From positions 186,001 to 250,000 of the forward strand of contig NZ_JGYW01000002.1 in NCBI RefSeq assembly GCF_000741205.1: DNA of 64,000 bases. Reading direction: 5' to 3'. Position 1 is the first letter of the stretch; every line of letters starts with the position of its first letter. Positions 51,273-60,621 of this stretch are shown one piece after another. The translations under genes were made by a program, and so were the position numbers. Under the pieces are notes generated by a model, which worked only from the letters and a program-made list of their open reading frames with translations, did not search any database and was not told where the DNA came from. The DNA comes from Bifidobacterium gallicum DSM 20093 = LMG 11596. Lineage in GTDB: Bacteria > Actinomycetota > Actinomycetes > Actinomycetales > Bifidobacteriaceae.

Positions 51273-53228
51273 ATGACGCATGGCAATGAACGGATGATTG
51301 ACGAGTTGGTTGCGGACTCAATATTCAGCGGCAGCGAAATAACGAAGTACGTGATACCTATTTATCAGCGTGCATATGCATGGGGGGAAACTGAAATCGG
51401 ACAATTGATCGATGATATCTGGGAGCATGAAGACGATACCTACTACATCGGTTCGCTCATCGTTCACAAGCGTGGCGATGAATATGAGGTGATTGATGGT
51501 CAGCAGCGTCTGACGACACTCCTGCTTCTATCTATCGTTCTACGTCAAAAACCAAATCGCAACCTGTCTTTCGACTGCCGCAAAAAGGCCAATAACACCC
51601 TGGACAAATATATTGATGGCAGAGAGATTCCCAATGAGGAGCTGGAAAAAGGACTCGCCGAAGGCATTGGAATCATAAAAAATAAGTTCAAAATAAATGA
51701 GAAAGGTGTACAAGACAAAAACGCTGAAATCCAAAAGAGTGAGTTTCTCCGTAAACTTAGCACAGTCAAATTGTTCAGAATCCAAGTTCCAGAACAAACC
51801 GATCTGAACCGCTATTTTGAGATCATGAATACGCGAGGAGAACAGCTTGAGCAGCACGATATCCTTAAAGCAAGGTTGATGAATGGTATCCACAACGTTT
51901 CAAAAAGGGAATGGTTTGCCAAGATTTGGAATGCATGCAGCGACATGACAGGCTATGTTCAAATGCACTTTGGCACAAACGCACGAAATCACATATTCTC
52001 TAATGGCTGGGATCAACTCAAGACTGATTATGAGTACGAAAACAACCAAGACCAAGCAGAAGAACCAAAACTTACAATCGGAGATATCCTTTCCCCGGGA
52101 TTCAAAGCGAAAGTCGCGGATGTTGGAATAGAGACAAGCGGCCGCGTACGTTTTGAAAGCATCATTTCATTCCCATACTTCCTCCTTCATGTGCTTCGTG
52201 TCTTCGTCAACACTCATAGAATTACCCTAGGCAGTGGAGAAGAGCTGCCGGACCAGCTAGACGACAAGAAATTGCTCACTGAATTCAAGCATGTAGGTGA
52301 GCAAATCACGCAAGAGAGCCAGGTTGACATGGACATGGAAGAATTCGCATCGCAGTTTGCGCAGTGCTTACTCACGTGTCGCTTTCTGTTCGATAAATAC
52401 ATCATCAAACGAGAGTTCGCGAATGAATCCACAGATGGCGAATGGAGTCTCAAGCAACTTGAGGCACACGGCGAGAAAGGCAAGAGATCCGCGTTCTACA
52501 CAAATACAAAACTTCGAAAAAGCAGGGAGCGAAATACGACTGCAGAATACCGACATAAAGAAAGCATCATGCTGCAATCGTGCCTGCGCGTATCCTACAC
52601 GTCTGCTAAAACAATGCACTGGATAACGGAACTGCTTGAATGGCTGTATGAGAATATCGATGATCTTGCCGATGGCACGGAAAGCTGGGATCAATACCCT
52701 GTACGCATTGAGCAGATCGCCCAGAAAGCAGTAGTGCCTTTTCTGGAGAACAGGAATTTCGAAATGGGGGTGAGCACTCCACACATCGTGTTCAACTACC
52801 TTGACTATCTCCTGTGGAAAGAAAATCCTAAAAAATACGATGATTTTGCATTCGAGTTCCGCAACTCGGTAGAACATTGGTACCCGCAACACCCATCTGA
52901 AGGCACTTTTGATAGTTGGACAAAGGTAGACTGCTTCGGCAATCTTTGCATTCTCGCACGCAATGCCAATTCCAAATTCTCCAATCTGGCTCCGGATTCC
53001 AAGAAAAACACCTATCGTGACATCATCAAAAAGGGAAGCCTCAAACTGCGAATCATGGCAGAGAAGACCATTGACGGGCCAAATTCGAACGCAGATTGGA
53101 AAGACCACGCTGAGTCCTATGGCCTCGAAATGATAAAGAAACTCATAGAGGCATGTGGCTTACCCAAGACCGGATTTCCACGAAATTCTCAGTCCGACGC
53201 TCCAGTTGAATGTTTCCCGGACGCATAG
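51273..53228 (+). CDS. DUF262-DUF1524 GmrSD-type nuclease
   Basis: 651 residues, with AGGAGAAG 4 bases before the ATG. The N-terminal DUF262 domain has I-P-I-Y-Q-R-A-Y-A-W (28-37) and E-V-I-D-G-Q-Q-R-L-T (72-81). The C-terminal DUF1524 domain has an HNH-like motif: S-V-E-H-W-Y-P-Q-H-P (H535), then G-N-L-C-I-L (N557) and N-S-K-F-S-N-L before a conserved K. This single-chain form is GmrSD-like: NTP-dependent cleavage of modified DNA, typically of phages. The upstream DUF262 gene is part of the same operon. Specificity cannot be read from sequence. Confidence 0.88.
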   Translation: MTHGNERMIDELVADSIFSGSEITKYVIPIYQRAYAWGETEIGQLIDDIWEHEDDTYYIGSLIVHKRGDEYEVIDGQQRLTTLLLLSIVLRQKPNRNLSFDCRKKANNTLDKYIDGREIPNEELEKGLAEGIGIIKNKFKINEKGVQDKNAEIQKSEFLRKLSTVKLFRIQVPEQTDLNRYFEIMNTRGEQLEQHDILKARLMNGIHNVSKREWFAKIWNACSDMTGYVQMHFGTNARNHIFSNGWDQLKTDYEYENNQDQAEEPKLTIGDILSPGFKAKVADVGIETSGRVRFESIISFPYFLLHVLRVFVNTHRITLGSGEELPDQLDDKKLLTEFKHVGEQITQESQVDMDMEEFASQFAQCLLTCRFLFDKYIIKREFANESTDGEWSLKQLEAHGEKGKRSAFYTNTKLRKSRERNTTAEYRHKESIMLQSCLRVSYTSAKTMHWITELLEWLYENIDDLADGTESWDQYPVRIEQIAQKAVVPFLENRNFEMGVSTPHIVFNYLDYLLWKENPKKYDDFAFEFRNSVEHWYPQHPSEGTFDSWTKVDCFGNLCILARNANSKFSNLAPDSKKNTYRDIIKKGSLKLRIMAEKTIDGPNSNADWKDHAESYGLEMIKKLIEACGLPKTGFPRNSQSDAPVECFPDA

Positions 53229-53325
53229 AGAAAAGTAGCAAGACTCACTCCTGAAGCCTCTTGGGTATCAGGGCATCCATCCCCCGCATTCGCATCATTG
53301 CTTGGAGTGGTGTGGAGTCACGCTA

Positions 53326-54741
53326 TTATGAGCGCTTCTCCCGCCTAGCCTTCGCAATAGCCCGCGATTGCTGAATCCACGTATTGATCTGGGCGCGCAA
53401 CGACTCGTCATCCATGGCCTGCAGGGTCTTGACATCGCTCTTTACAATACGGGGGAGATTCATGCCGCGGGGAACGCTAATAGGATCATTCGGGAAGACG
53501 CCTCTGGTATCGCCAGAAAGATAGACGGGATCCTCACCAGTTCCTTCAGCGGGGAAGAAAGTCAATCCCTGCCCTTTTCCTGAAGTCATCTTTATTTCGA
53601 CGATATTATTACCGGCTTCCGAGTCAGTGGGACTAATACGAGACTCCTTAGGCTCCTTGCCATATGTGGTAGAATCATCTGCCCCCGGCAACTTATTGAG
53701 AGCATACAGATTGAAAATACGACGAACAAGCCGTTGCGCACCTACGTTCTTCGTATGAACTTGCTTGCCCGCGCATAGCGCCTCGTAGACCCTTCCCACA
53801 AGCATCTTGGCGTCCTGGAATGGCATCCGATCACCTAATGCCAGCTGGAAGGCTTGCCCAGCTTCCTGCACTTCCTGCATAGATGAATCATCGCCACCAT
53901 CTTCGTCATTATCACCCACGAAGTAGGTGTGCAGCAAGTCAATGTTTTCCTTATACGGCTCAAACGCAGAAAAAGCGTCATCTTCCAAATCCAGCTTGCT
54001 CTGTGTATTGATACGGAAATCTTTGACGAGCTTCATCGCATCCAGGTCTGTCAACTTGGGGAGCAAATCATCAAGCATGGAAACAAGATCAGCATATGAC
54101 ATGTCATGCCATTGATACTGCCATTGTGAATACTCCTCCTCATTCTCAGGGAAAGAAGGCGGACGATGTCCATCTATCGTCAGGAAGAGGTAAACGGCAT
54201 GCGGATATGAACGCTTATCGCCATAAAGTGCATGGCCATCTACAGTCTCATAGTATTTTTCGAGTTGAGAAACCTTCTTCTTGCATTTAACGACTTTCCC
54301 CTCAGCATCTTGCTCCTCGACTACAGCCTCCACGATGTCGCTTTCATGCTCGTCCGATCCCATTTTCGCTTCAATCACCACGAGTAATCCAGCGCTGCGA
54401 TCATGGGCAAAAACGTCAATATGGTTGCCTAAAGCTTCAGTCTCAGCACCATCTTGATCGTCAGGAACATACGTATCCCCGCTCTGGGTCAATTCCACGC
54501 CGGCATAATTCGCGATCCAACGCATGGCCGCATCCCCAAGGCCATGGTTTGCGGTAGGATCAAGCAACCAGCGCAACATCTTACAGAAACGTGTTTCGTA
54601 GCTCTCACGTCCATATTCGAGAATCGACCAAAAGTTAGGGGTTTTTGCATCCAGCAACAGTGCCTGCGTCTTCGGCTGTTGAGCCAGCTGCTCAAGTTGA
54701 CTGATCAACCCCTCCATTGCGTTTTTCTCATTATTGCCCAT
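53326..54741 (-). CDS. PD-(D/E)XK nuclease-superfamily protein
   Basis: 471 residues; the start is set by GGAGG 7 bases before the ATG. The N-terminal motif E-x-x-F-C-K-M-L-R-W-L-L-D-P (E50, about 50-62) with N-H-G (65-67), then H-I-D-V-F (D109) and V-I-E-A-K (E124, K126), match the PDDEXK_4 type of nuclease domain. The long C-terminal half (about 240-471) is helical and of unknown role. It lies 97 bp from the convergent DUF262-DUF1524 gene. Although it has its own transcript, placement in the same island suggests a defence function, possibly independent. Confidence 0.82.
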   Translation of the reverse strand: MGNNEKNAMEGLISQLEQLAQQPKTQALLLDAKTPNFWSILEYGRESYETRFCKMLRWLLDPTANHGLGDAAMRWIANYAGVELTQSGDTYVPDDQDGAETEALGNHIDVFAHDRSAGLLVVIEAKMGSDEHESDIVEAVVEEQDAEGKVVKCKKKVSQLEKYYETVDGHALYGDKRSYPHAVYLFLTIDGHRPPSFPENEEEYSQWQYQWHDMSYADLVSMLDDLLPKLTDLDAMKLVKDFRINTQSKLDLEDDAFSAFEPYKENIDLLHTYFVGDNDEDGGDDSSMQEVQEAGQAFQLALGDRMPFQDAKMLVGRVYEALCAGKQVHTKNVGAQRLVRRIFNLYALNKLPGADDSTTYGKEPKESRISPTDSEAGNNIVEIKMTSGKGQGLTFFPAEGTGEDPVYLSGDTRGVFPNDPISVPRGMNLPRIVKSDVKTLQAMDDESLRAQINTWIQQSRAIAKARREKRS

Positions 54742-55093
54742 ATTGGGCCTCCTTACGCTGCAGTGCATATGACGTACAACTGTTCTCAATCGAAGTTCTC
54801 CTTCGATCTGTATCAGTATGAAACGCAATTATCGGCATATGCAGTTTTCTGCATGTGCTAGGAGCCAAAGTCTAGGATGAAAATGTATCAGGGTATTTGT
54901 CATGTTGCGGAACAAGTGAGAGCGTAGCTCATATTGGCGATAGCAACCAGGCAGGGGCCCGACAAATGAATCGAACCCGTGGCTGTTTGCAATTCAAAAC
55001 CTCTTGAAACCAGTTCCCCAGCATTAGCATATGAGCAAGGCGGATTCTAATGGTCGTTGCAACGCTCGGAGGTTTTTCAGGGAGTGTTGAGTG
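54742..55093. other. AT-rich gap with a T-loop-like motif
   Basis: No gene is visible. The minus strand holds GGGTTCGATTC, which resembles a tRNA T loop, but the flanking bases do not pair as a T stem. It may be chance or a decayed tRNA or attachment scar. Confidence 0.25.
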
Positions 55094-55465
55094 ATGGGAT
55101 ACGAGTTCGAGGGCATGGAGTACGCCAGACTGGCGGACATGCGGCCGGTGCGCCGCCAACGCTACGTGGAGTTGCTCGACCGGGGGCTGAACTTCACACA
55201 GGCAGCGCATGTCGTGGGTGTCTCCAAGCGCACGGGCAACGCATGACGTAACGGGCGTACCCGTGCCATGGGACGCAACGAGAGGCCGTTGCTACATTGG
55301 TATCCTAAGGGCGTGAGAGCCAAGCAGCAGACCACTTCCGGGCGTTACCTGAGCGAGTCCGAACGGCTCTACGTCCAGGTGACGCTCGGCATGATGGACG
55401 AGCATGTGCGCATCCGCGAACATGCACGCGCCACTACCCGACCCTCTCAGCGTCTTTCCGACTGA
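55094..55465 (+). pseudogene. IS30-family transposase remnant
   Basis: The frame starts with an IS30-type helix-turn-helix (Q-R-Y-V-E-L-L-D-R-G and V-G-V-S-K-R-T) and continues in the same frame with N-G-R-T-R and Y-L-S-E-S-E-R. A single TGA at 55244-55246 breaks it, at the place where IS30 proteins usually have Trp. The frame ends at 55465, before the DDE catalytic domain, so the element is inactive. No terminal inverted repeats were found. Confidence 0.8.
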
Positions 55466-55676
55466 GAAACATTCTCCCGTAGGGGTTGGCAGTGGTTGGC
55501 GCTCTCCCGTAACAAGCCCTTCGCATTTGATTATGCAAGGGCTGCCCGTGCCGTTGTGTGAGAGTGTGCGCATTCTGACACGCGAGGGATGGCCTGTACG
55601 TGTCATATTGCGAGTGCGCGCAGGGAGTTTTGCACTCGATTGCATCCGGCTGCTGTGACACAATGGGAAGGCACGA

Positions 55677-56885
55677 GTGTTACGGAAAGTAGGCATACAC
55701 ATGAATGGGTGGATGGTCACGCTGATAGTGATTGGCTGCATTGTTGCCGTTGTGTTGCTGATCGTTGGCATTACCGCCATCATGCGTGCTGTGCAGCGCA
55801 AGCGTCACGCTGAACTCGTGGCGGCGCGTGACGATGACCAGGTGCGCTACACGTTTGTCATCAACCCGTCCAAGCCAATGGCTGAACAGCATCGCGAACG
55901 TATTCGCGAGTACTGCCAGGAACGTGGCATCACTGACGTTTCGTTCATCGACACCCAGCTTGACAAATCCGGTCGCGTGTGTGCTCTTGAAGCACTTGAG
56001 AAAGGCGCCGACGTGGTCATTGCCGTGGGTGGCGACGGCACTGTGCGCACGGTTGCCAGCGCCATGGCCGGTTCAGGCCACGCCATGGGCATCATTCCGA
56101 TTGGTACCGGCAATTTGTTCGCACGCAACATGGGCATTCCTGTGGACGACATTGACGCGGCCATCGGCATTGCGATTTCGCACGGTTCACGTCGCGTCGA
56201 TCTTGGACGCCTGTTCTTGCCGGAAGAGGAGCCGCTCAATACACGCGGCCATGCGTTCCTGATTATTGCCGGCATGGGTTTTGACGCGTTGATGATTGAC
56301 GACGCCGACCCCGAACTCAAGAAGAACATCTCCTGGCTCGCTTATTTCGTGTCTGGCGCCAAACATTTGTTCGCTCCGAAATACCATGCCAGCGTTCGCA
56401 TCACGCGCGCGGACGGTTCGGCCATCACGAATCCGTCGCTCGCGTTCCGCACGTTCATGGCTGGCAACTGCGGCCAGATTCCAGTGTTTTCACTGATGCC
56501 CGACGCCTCGTTCAGTGACGGCCTGCTGGATTTCGAGGTCATTGATACGTCGGGTGGCATATTGGGTTGGGCCAACCTGTTTGGTGACGTGGTCCATCAG
56601 ACGATTGTCAAACGCGCCGAACAGCATCCACTTTCGCATAATTCCACGATTGACCAGATTCAGGGTGTGGAAGCCGAGCTGCGGCTGGGTAAGAAAGTGC
56701 CCGTTCAGGTGGACGGCGATTTGCTACCGGCAGCCGACCACGTGATTTTCCGCGTGGAGAGCGACTCGTTAATTGTGCGCGTACCCGAGCCAATAGTCGG
56801 CGAGTCTACCGCTCAATTCCGTCTCGAAGATTTGCAACGCTACAGCGAGCAGCAGGAAAAAGCACGCCGTTCTTCGCGCCATTGA
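55677..56885 (+). CDS. Diacylglycerol-kinase-family lipid kinase
   Basis: 402 residues. One N-terminal membrane helix (about 13-38) is followed by the DAGK catalytic domain: V-I-N-P (61-64), G-G-D-G-T (118-122) and G-T-G-N (143-146), the nucleotide- and substrate-binding glycine loops, and the C-terminal domain with V-Q-V-D-G-D. This family phosphorylates diacylglycerol or other lipids. The GTG at 55677 has GGGAAGG upstream; the ATG at 55701 is an alternative. It probably neighboured serS before the island was inserted, which is an inference from the layout. Confidence 0.87.
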   Translation: MLRKVGIHMNGWMVTLIVIGCIVAVVLLIVGITAIMRAVQRKRHAELVAARDDDQVRYTFVINPSKPMAEQHRERIREYCQERGITDVSFIDTQLDKSGRVCALEALEKGADVVIAVGGDGTVRTVASAMAGSGHAMGIIPIGTGNLFARNMGIPVDDIDAAIGIAISHGSRRVDLGRLFLPEEEPLNTRGHAFLIIAGMGFDALMIDDADPELKKNISWLAYFVSGAKHLFAPKYHASVRITRADGSAITNPSLAFRTFMAGNCGQIPVFSLMPDASFSDGLLDFEVIDTSGGILGWANLFGDVVHQTIVKRAEQHPLSHNSTIDQIQGVEAELRLGKKVPVQVDGDLLPAADHVIFRVESDSLIVRVPEPIVGESTAQFRLEDLQRYSEQQEKARRSSRH

Positions 56886-57220
56886 TACGCATTGTTTGCG
56901 CTCTTGAAACGGTCTCTCAAGACTGCATTACGTCAGGCATATATCTCACGCTGCGCTAACAAGTATATGCACATTCTATAGTTGAGATTATTCTTGTGCC
57001 GCCATTCTTTATATCTTTTTTTATTTCCGCCACACCCCCCATGGCGTGCCCAAACTTCGCCACCCACCACCTCACTAACTCTCACCACTACCCCAGCCCG
57101 CCAAGCTCAGCCACCCTGACATCACCAGCACCCCAACAGTTGCATTTCCCAATCATTGCATCACTTCCCACTCCGCCCACACACCCCCTTTGCGCCCTCA
57201 CCCCACTCCCCGCTCACCCA

Positions 57221-57270
57221 CCCCCTTATCCCGCACGTAAGCTAACTACGTTACGTGCGGGATAAGGGGG
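57221..57270. repeat. Isolated palindromic repeat with 20-bp perfect stem
   Basis: CCCCCTTATCCCGCACGTAA (57221-57240) pairs perfectly with TTACGTGCGGGATAAGGGGG (57251-57270) around GCTAACTACG. It is the family palindrome with the arms extended by 10 bp. Pyrimidines dominate the 200 bases to the left, purines the 170 to the right. Confidence 0.9.
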
Positions 57271-57440
57271 GATGGGTGGGATGGAGCGGGAAAACGGGAA
57301 TAAGGGGGGAGGAAGAGGGGAATAAAGAAGGACAGGGAAGAATATAAGGAAAGGCAGGGAAGGATAGAGAAGAATAGGACAGGATAAAGAAGGACAAAGA
57401 GGAGTAGAGAAAGAATAAAGAGGAAATTTAGAACAAGAAA
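57271..57440. repeat. Polypurine tract
   Basis: About 170 bases on the plus strand consisting almost only of A and G in runs such as GGGGGGAGGAAGAGGGG. It follows a perfect palindrome and precedes an AT-rich stretch. No gene is present in 56886-57734. Confidence 0.8.
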
Positions 57441-57614
57441 GAAAATGGTCAGTATTGAAATGGAATAGATTTTGCCATGAATAATCTGACAGATAGAAGA
57501 CGCTGAATAGTCAGACAGTTAATAAGCAATGAACAACAGAGTTTCTCAATATAAATTAGTAGACAGATTAATATCAACAAATAGATAGATTGATCTAAAC
57601 AGGAATGGCATAAC

Positions 57615-57664
57615 AAAAATAAGCGGATTGGACGGTACCGCCAAGAAACGGTACTCAATCGCTT
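57615..57664 (-). terminator. bglF terminator
   Basis: An imperfect stem pairs the bases from AAGCGGATTG (57621) with the matching CAATCGCTT end (57656-57664). On the minus strand ATTTTTGTTATG follows. Confidence 0.55.
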
Positions 57665-57734
57665 ATTGAAGATTGGAACCGGGCTGCAGGAGGCAAGAGA
57701 GCTCACCTCGCGCAGCCCAGCAAGCTCGAGCAGA

Positions 57735-59888
57735 TCAGTGCTTGATTGTGATGACCTGCTCGCCGGCAGTGACGTCCTGCTCGGCGATCGGATCCACGGA
57801 CGCCAGAGCGGCCGTGTTGAGCACGGTCATCAGCGTCGTGGTGCTGTAACCGGCTTCAGCAACAGCGTTGAAATCAACGGTCACGAGCGGATCCTCGCCG
57901 ACGTTGACACGCTGGCCTTCCTTGACGTGCACGTTGAAGCCCTTGCCTTCCATCTTGACGGTGTCAATGCCCACGTGGACGAGAATCTCCACACCATCAT
58001 CGGTCTTGACGCCGAACGCGTGGCCGGTTTCCGCAACCGTTTGCAGCACGCCGGCGACCGGAGCGACGACTTCAGCATCGCGCGGCTCAATAGCCACACC
58101 AGAACCCAGCGCACCCGAAGCGAACACGGGGTCACCACAGTCCGCAAGCGCAATCACGTGGCCATTCATCGGCGAGTAGACAGCGCTCGTCACCGCGGGG
58201 TTCGCACCAGTGACATCCATCACAGGAGCGTCCACAGGCTTGTCTCCGGGCAGCAGGTTGTCGTCTTCGTGAGTCTCGGCGTACTCAACTGCAGCGCGGT
58301 TGGCATCGGTTTCATTCGCCTGCTCAGCACGGGCGGCGGCCACACGGGCCAGCACTTCAGCCTTCTGCTCAGGCGTGCGGTAATCGAAGAAGATGATCAG
58401 CAGCATCGAAACCACGAACGCCACGGCGATCGAAATCGCATACACCCACATCTGATTGAACACAGGAATCGTCAGCAGTGATGCGAAAGCGAATGCCGAC
58501 GTCGTCACACCACGCACCACTTCACCAGTGTCAGTCGTCGACGGGAACAGCCAGCCGAGCACAGCGATCGTGACACCACCGGCGGCGCAGCCAATCAGCA
58601 TGCGACGGTAGATGAGCTTGAAACGCAAGTGGGTGCCGTACAGCGACGGCTCGGAAACGCCACCAAGCAGGCCTGCTGCCAAAGCGCCACCAGCGGTCTG
58701 ACGCATCTCGGCGTCATGGTCACGCAGCGAAAGCACGAGCACGCCGGCCGTGGCGCCGAAGCAGGCGAAGTTCCACGTGCCCATCGGACCCTGGATGAAG
58801 TCGTAGCCGAGCGTCTGAATGTTGGCCAGCATCAACGCGTTGAGCGGCCAGTGCAGACCCAGTGGCACGAGGAACGGGTAAATCATAGGAATCAGGATCG
58901 CGAAAATGAACGGAGCGTGCGTGTTGAGCCACGACAAGCCAACGCCCAGGCCGTTGCCAACCCAAATGCCGATCGGGCCGATCAGGAAGGCCGTCAACGC
59001 GCCCACAATGATCATCGACAGGAACGGCACGAACACAAGCTGCACCGAATCAGGAATGACACTCTTCAAACCGCGATACACGAGCGCCAGCACGGCAGCC
59101 ATCAACAGCGGCACAAACACGTTGCCCGAGTAATCATTAAGCTGCATCGGAATGTTGAACACGCGCGTCATACACTGCGTGTTGCCCATGACCTTATGGC
59201 AGACCGTATCAGCCCAGTTGGTGCTCAGCAAGCTCATGAACGATGGCGTCATCAACGCGCCCATGATTGCGGCGCCAACCCACGGATCAACCTTGAGCTT
59301 CTTCGACGCGTTGTAGGCGATCATGATCGGCAGGAAGTAGAACACGCCCTTGTACAGCGCCTGGATGAACACAGTGGTCGGCGAATCGGTTTCCGACTGG
59401 ATCCAGCCGCATGCGATACACACGTTCAGGATTGCGATAATCAGCGATGCACCCAGCAACACGCCAAGGATCGGGCGGAACGAGTCGGAAAGGTACTCGA
59501 AGAACGAATCGATCCAAGCCGGCTTCTTCGTCTTGGCGCGCGCCTGCGCCTTGACTTCAGCATCGGAGAGGCCTTCGGTATTGCCGAACGTGCCATCGCC
59601 AGAATCCGCGCTCTTGGCGGCGGTTGCCGAACCGAGGTCCTGCATCTGGGGCAGCTGCATGATGTCGTTGTAAACGTTGGCCACGCCACCGCCGATGACC
59701 ACCTGATACCGGTCACCGCTCTGCGGCACAGCGCCCAGCACGCCCTTCATATGTTCCAGAGCGGACTGGTCCACCTTGTTTGCGTCAACAAGTTCAAAAC
59801 GCAGTCGCGTGGCACAGTGCGTCAGGCTCTTGACGTTGCCTGCACCGCCCACGGCATCAATGATCTGCGCGGCAGTTGATTGCGCCAT
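57735..59888 (-). CDS. Beta-glucoside-type PTS permease EIIBCA
   Basis: A 717-residue membrane enzyme that imports and phosphorylates a beta-glucoside or alpha-disaccharide. EIIB is at the N-terminus (C26 in L-T-H-C-A-T-R-L-R-F). A linker of about 40 residues precedes the EIIC channel (about 125-500, with G-L-H-W and S-E-P-S-L-Y-G). EIIA is at the C-terminus, with the phosphorylated histidine in I-L-V-H-V-G-I-D-T. AAGGA lies 7 bases before the ATG. No glycosidase or antiterminator gene is adjacent, so its sugar cannot be told. Upstream lie phased short tandem repeats. Confidence 0.92.
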   Translation of the reverse strand: MAQSTAAQIIDAVGGAGNVKSLTHCATRLRFELVDANKVDQSALEHMKGVLGAVPQSGDRYQVVIGGGVANVYNDIMQLPQMQDLGSATAAKSADSGDGTFGNTEGLSDAEVKAQARAKTKKPAWIDSFFEYLSDSFRPILGVLLGASLIIAILNVCIACGWIQSETDSPTTVFIQALYKGVFYFLPIMIAYNASKKLKVDPWVGAAIMGALMTPSFMSLLSTNWADTVCHKVMGNTQCMTRVFNIPMQLNDYSGNVFVPLLMAAVLALVYRGLKSVIPDSVQLVFVPFLSMIIVGALTAFLIGPIGIWVGNGLGVGLSWLNTHAPFIFAILIPMIYPFLVPLGLHWPLNALMLANIQTLGYDFIQGPMGTWNFACFGATAGVLVLSLRDHDAEMRQTAGGALAAGLLGGVSEPSLYGTHLRFKLIYRRMLIGCAAGGVTIAVLGWLFPSTTDTGEVVRGVTTSAFAFASLLTIPVFNQMWVYAISIAVAFVVSMLLIIFFDYRTPEQKAEVLARVAAARAEQANETDANRAAVEYAETHEDDNLLPGDKPVDAPVMDVTGANPAVTSAVYSPMNGHVIALADCGDPVFASGALGSGVAIEPRDAEVVAPVAGVLQTVAETGHAFGVKTDDGVEILVHVGIDTVKMEGKGFNVHVKEGQRVNVGEDPLVTVDFNAVAEAGYSTTTLMTVLNTAALASVDPIAEQDVTAGEQVITIKH

Positions 59889-60010
59889 AGTGATCCTTTC
59901 TCATTCTTTCCATCCCGTCCACGCATAGCAGCGCATGTGCCCCCTCGCACGGCAGCGACCCCGCTGCGTCTGACGACGACACTGTGCATCCAAACACGCC
60001 CAAAGCCGAA

Positions 60011-60087
60011 CGGACAAGCCCCGGACAAGCCTCGGACAAACACCGGTCAGTCCACGGACAAGCCCCGACCGAGCCAAGGTCGAGCCA
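60011..60087. repeat. 11-bp tandem repeats upstream of the PTS gene
   Basis: Seven units of 11 bases at 60011, 60022, 60033, 60044, 60055, 60066 and 60077. The consensus is CGGACAAGCCC with increasing divergence. Array A, 122 bases before the PTS start codon. The period is one helical turn. Confidence 0.75.
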
Positions 60088-60108
60088 AAAACGGTCCAAC
60101 AGCAAGCC

Positions 60109-60137
60109 ATGAACGCATCATGAACGCATCATGAACC
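60109..60137. repeat. 11-bp tandem repeats, second array
   Basis: ATGAACGCATC at 60109 and 60120, then a partial ATGAACC at 60131. The same 11-bp period as the neighbouring array but a different sequence. Confidence 0.7.
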
Positions 60138-60231
60138 ACCACCGACCCGTTTCAGCCACGCCTCGCAGGCCAACAGGCCCTGCCCGCAAGTCAGACTTGG
60201 GCGCATGCGAGAGAGCATTACTTCGATCACT

Positions 60232-60300
60232 CTGACGCAACCTGATGCAGCCTGAGGCAGCCGAGCTAGCCTGAGCCAGCCCGAGCCAACCTGATGGTCA
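60232..60300. repeat. 10-bp tandem repeats, third array
   Basis: CTGACGCAAC, CTGATGCAGC, CTGAGGCAGC, CGAGCTAGC (one base short), CTGAGCCAGC, CCGAGCCAAC, CTGATGGTCA: seven units, all but one of 10 bases. The third unit set in the bglF-pgm intergenic region. Confidence 0.7.
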
Positions 60301-60507
60301 AAGTCCACCCGACGGTCAACATGAGTCAGTCAACCAGCGCAATACCACATCAATGTTCAAAAATGATCAAAGCCCGCTCCTGCAGCTTCGTGAATCATCT
60401 CACACACTACATCGAACCACAGTCAGCAAACCTTTTCTGCCGCCATTTTCCGTTAATTCATTTAACTTTCTAACCCCCTTCACAACGACTTTTCCGCATG
60501 TTTTCAG

Positions 60508-60517
60508 AAAACGTTTT
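60508..60517. promoter_or_regulatory. Palindrome between PTS gene and pgm
   Basis: AAAACGTTTT, 105 bases upstream of the pgm start, is a perfect 10-bp palindrome like the cores of LacI-family operators. The rest of 60138-60621 holds no gene. Confidence 0.3.
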
Positions 60518-60621
60518 ACATATTGCGCCTACAGCGTTTCGACACGCCGGGGCTGTCGTGTCCCCCACTCGGCTTGGACAACTCGCCATTAAGAGCAAGG
60601 CCTCGTGGCACAATTGGCCGT

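Noticed and set aside
54940-55060. Decayed tRNA or tmRNA gene
   Set aside because: GGGTTCGATTC resembles a T loop but neither the T stem nor an acceptor pairs.
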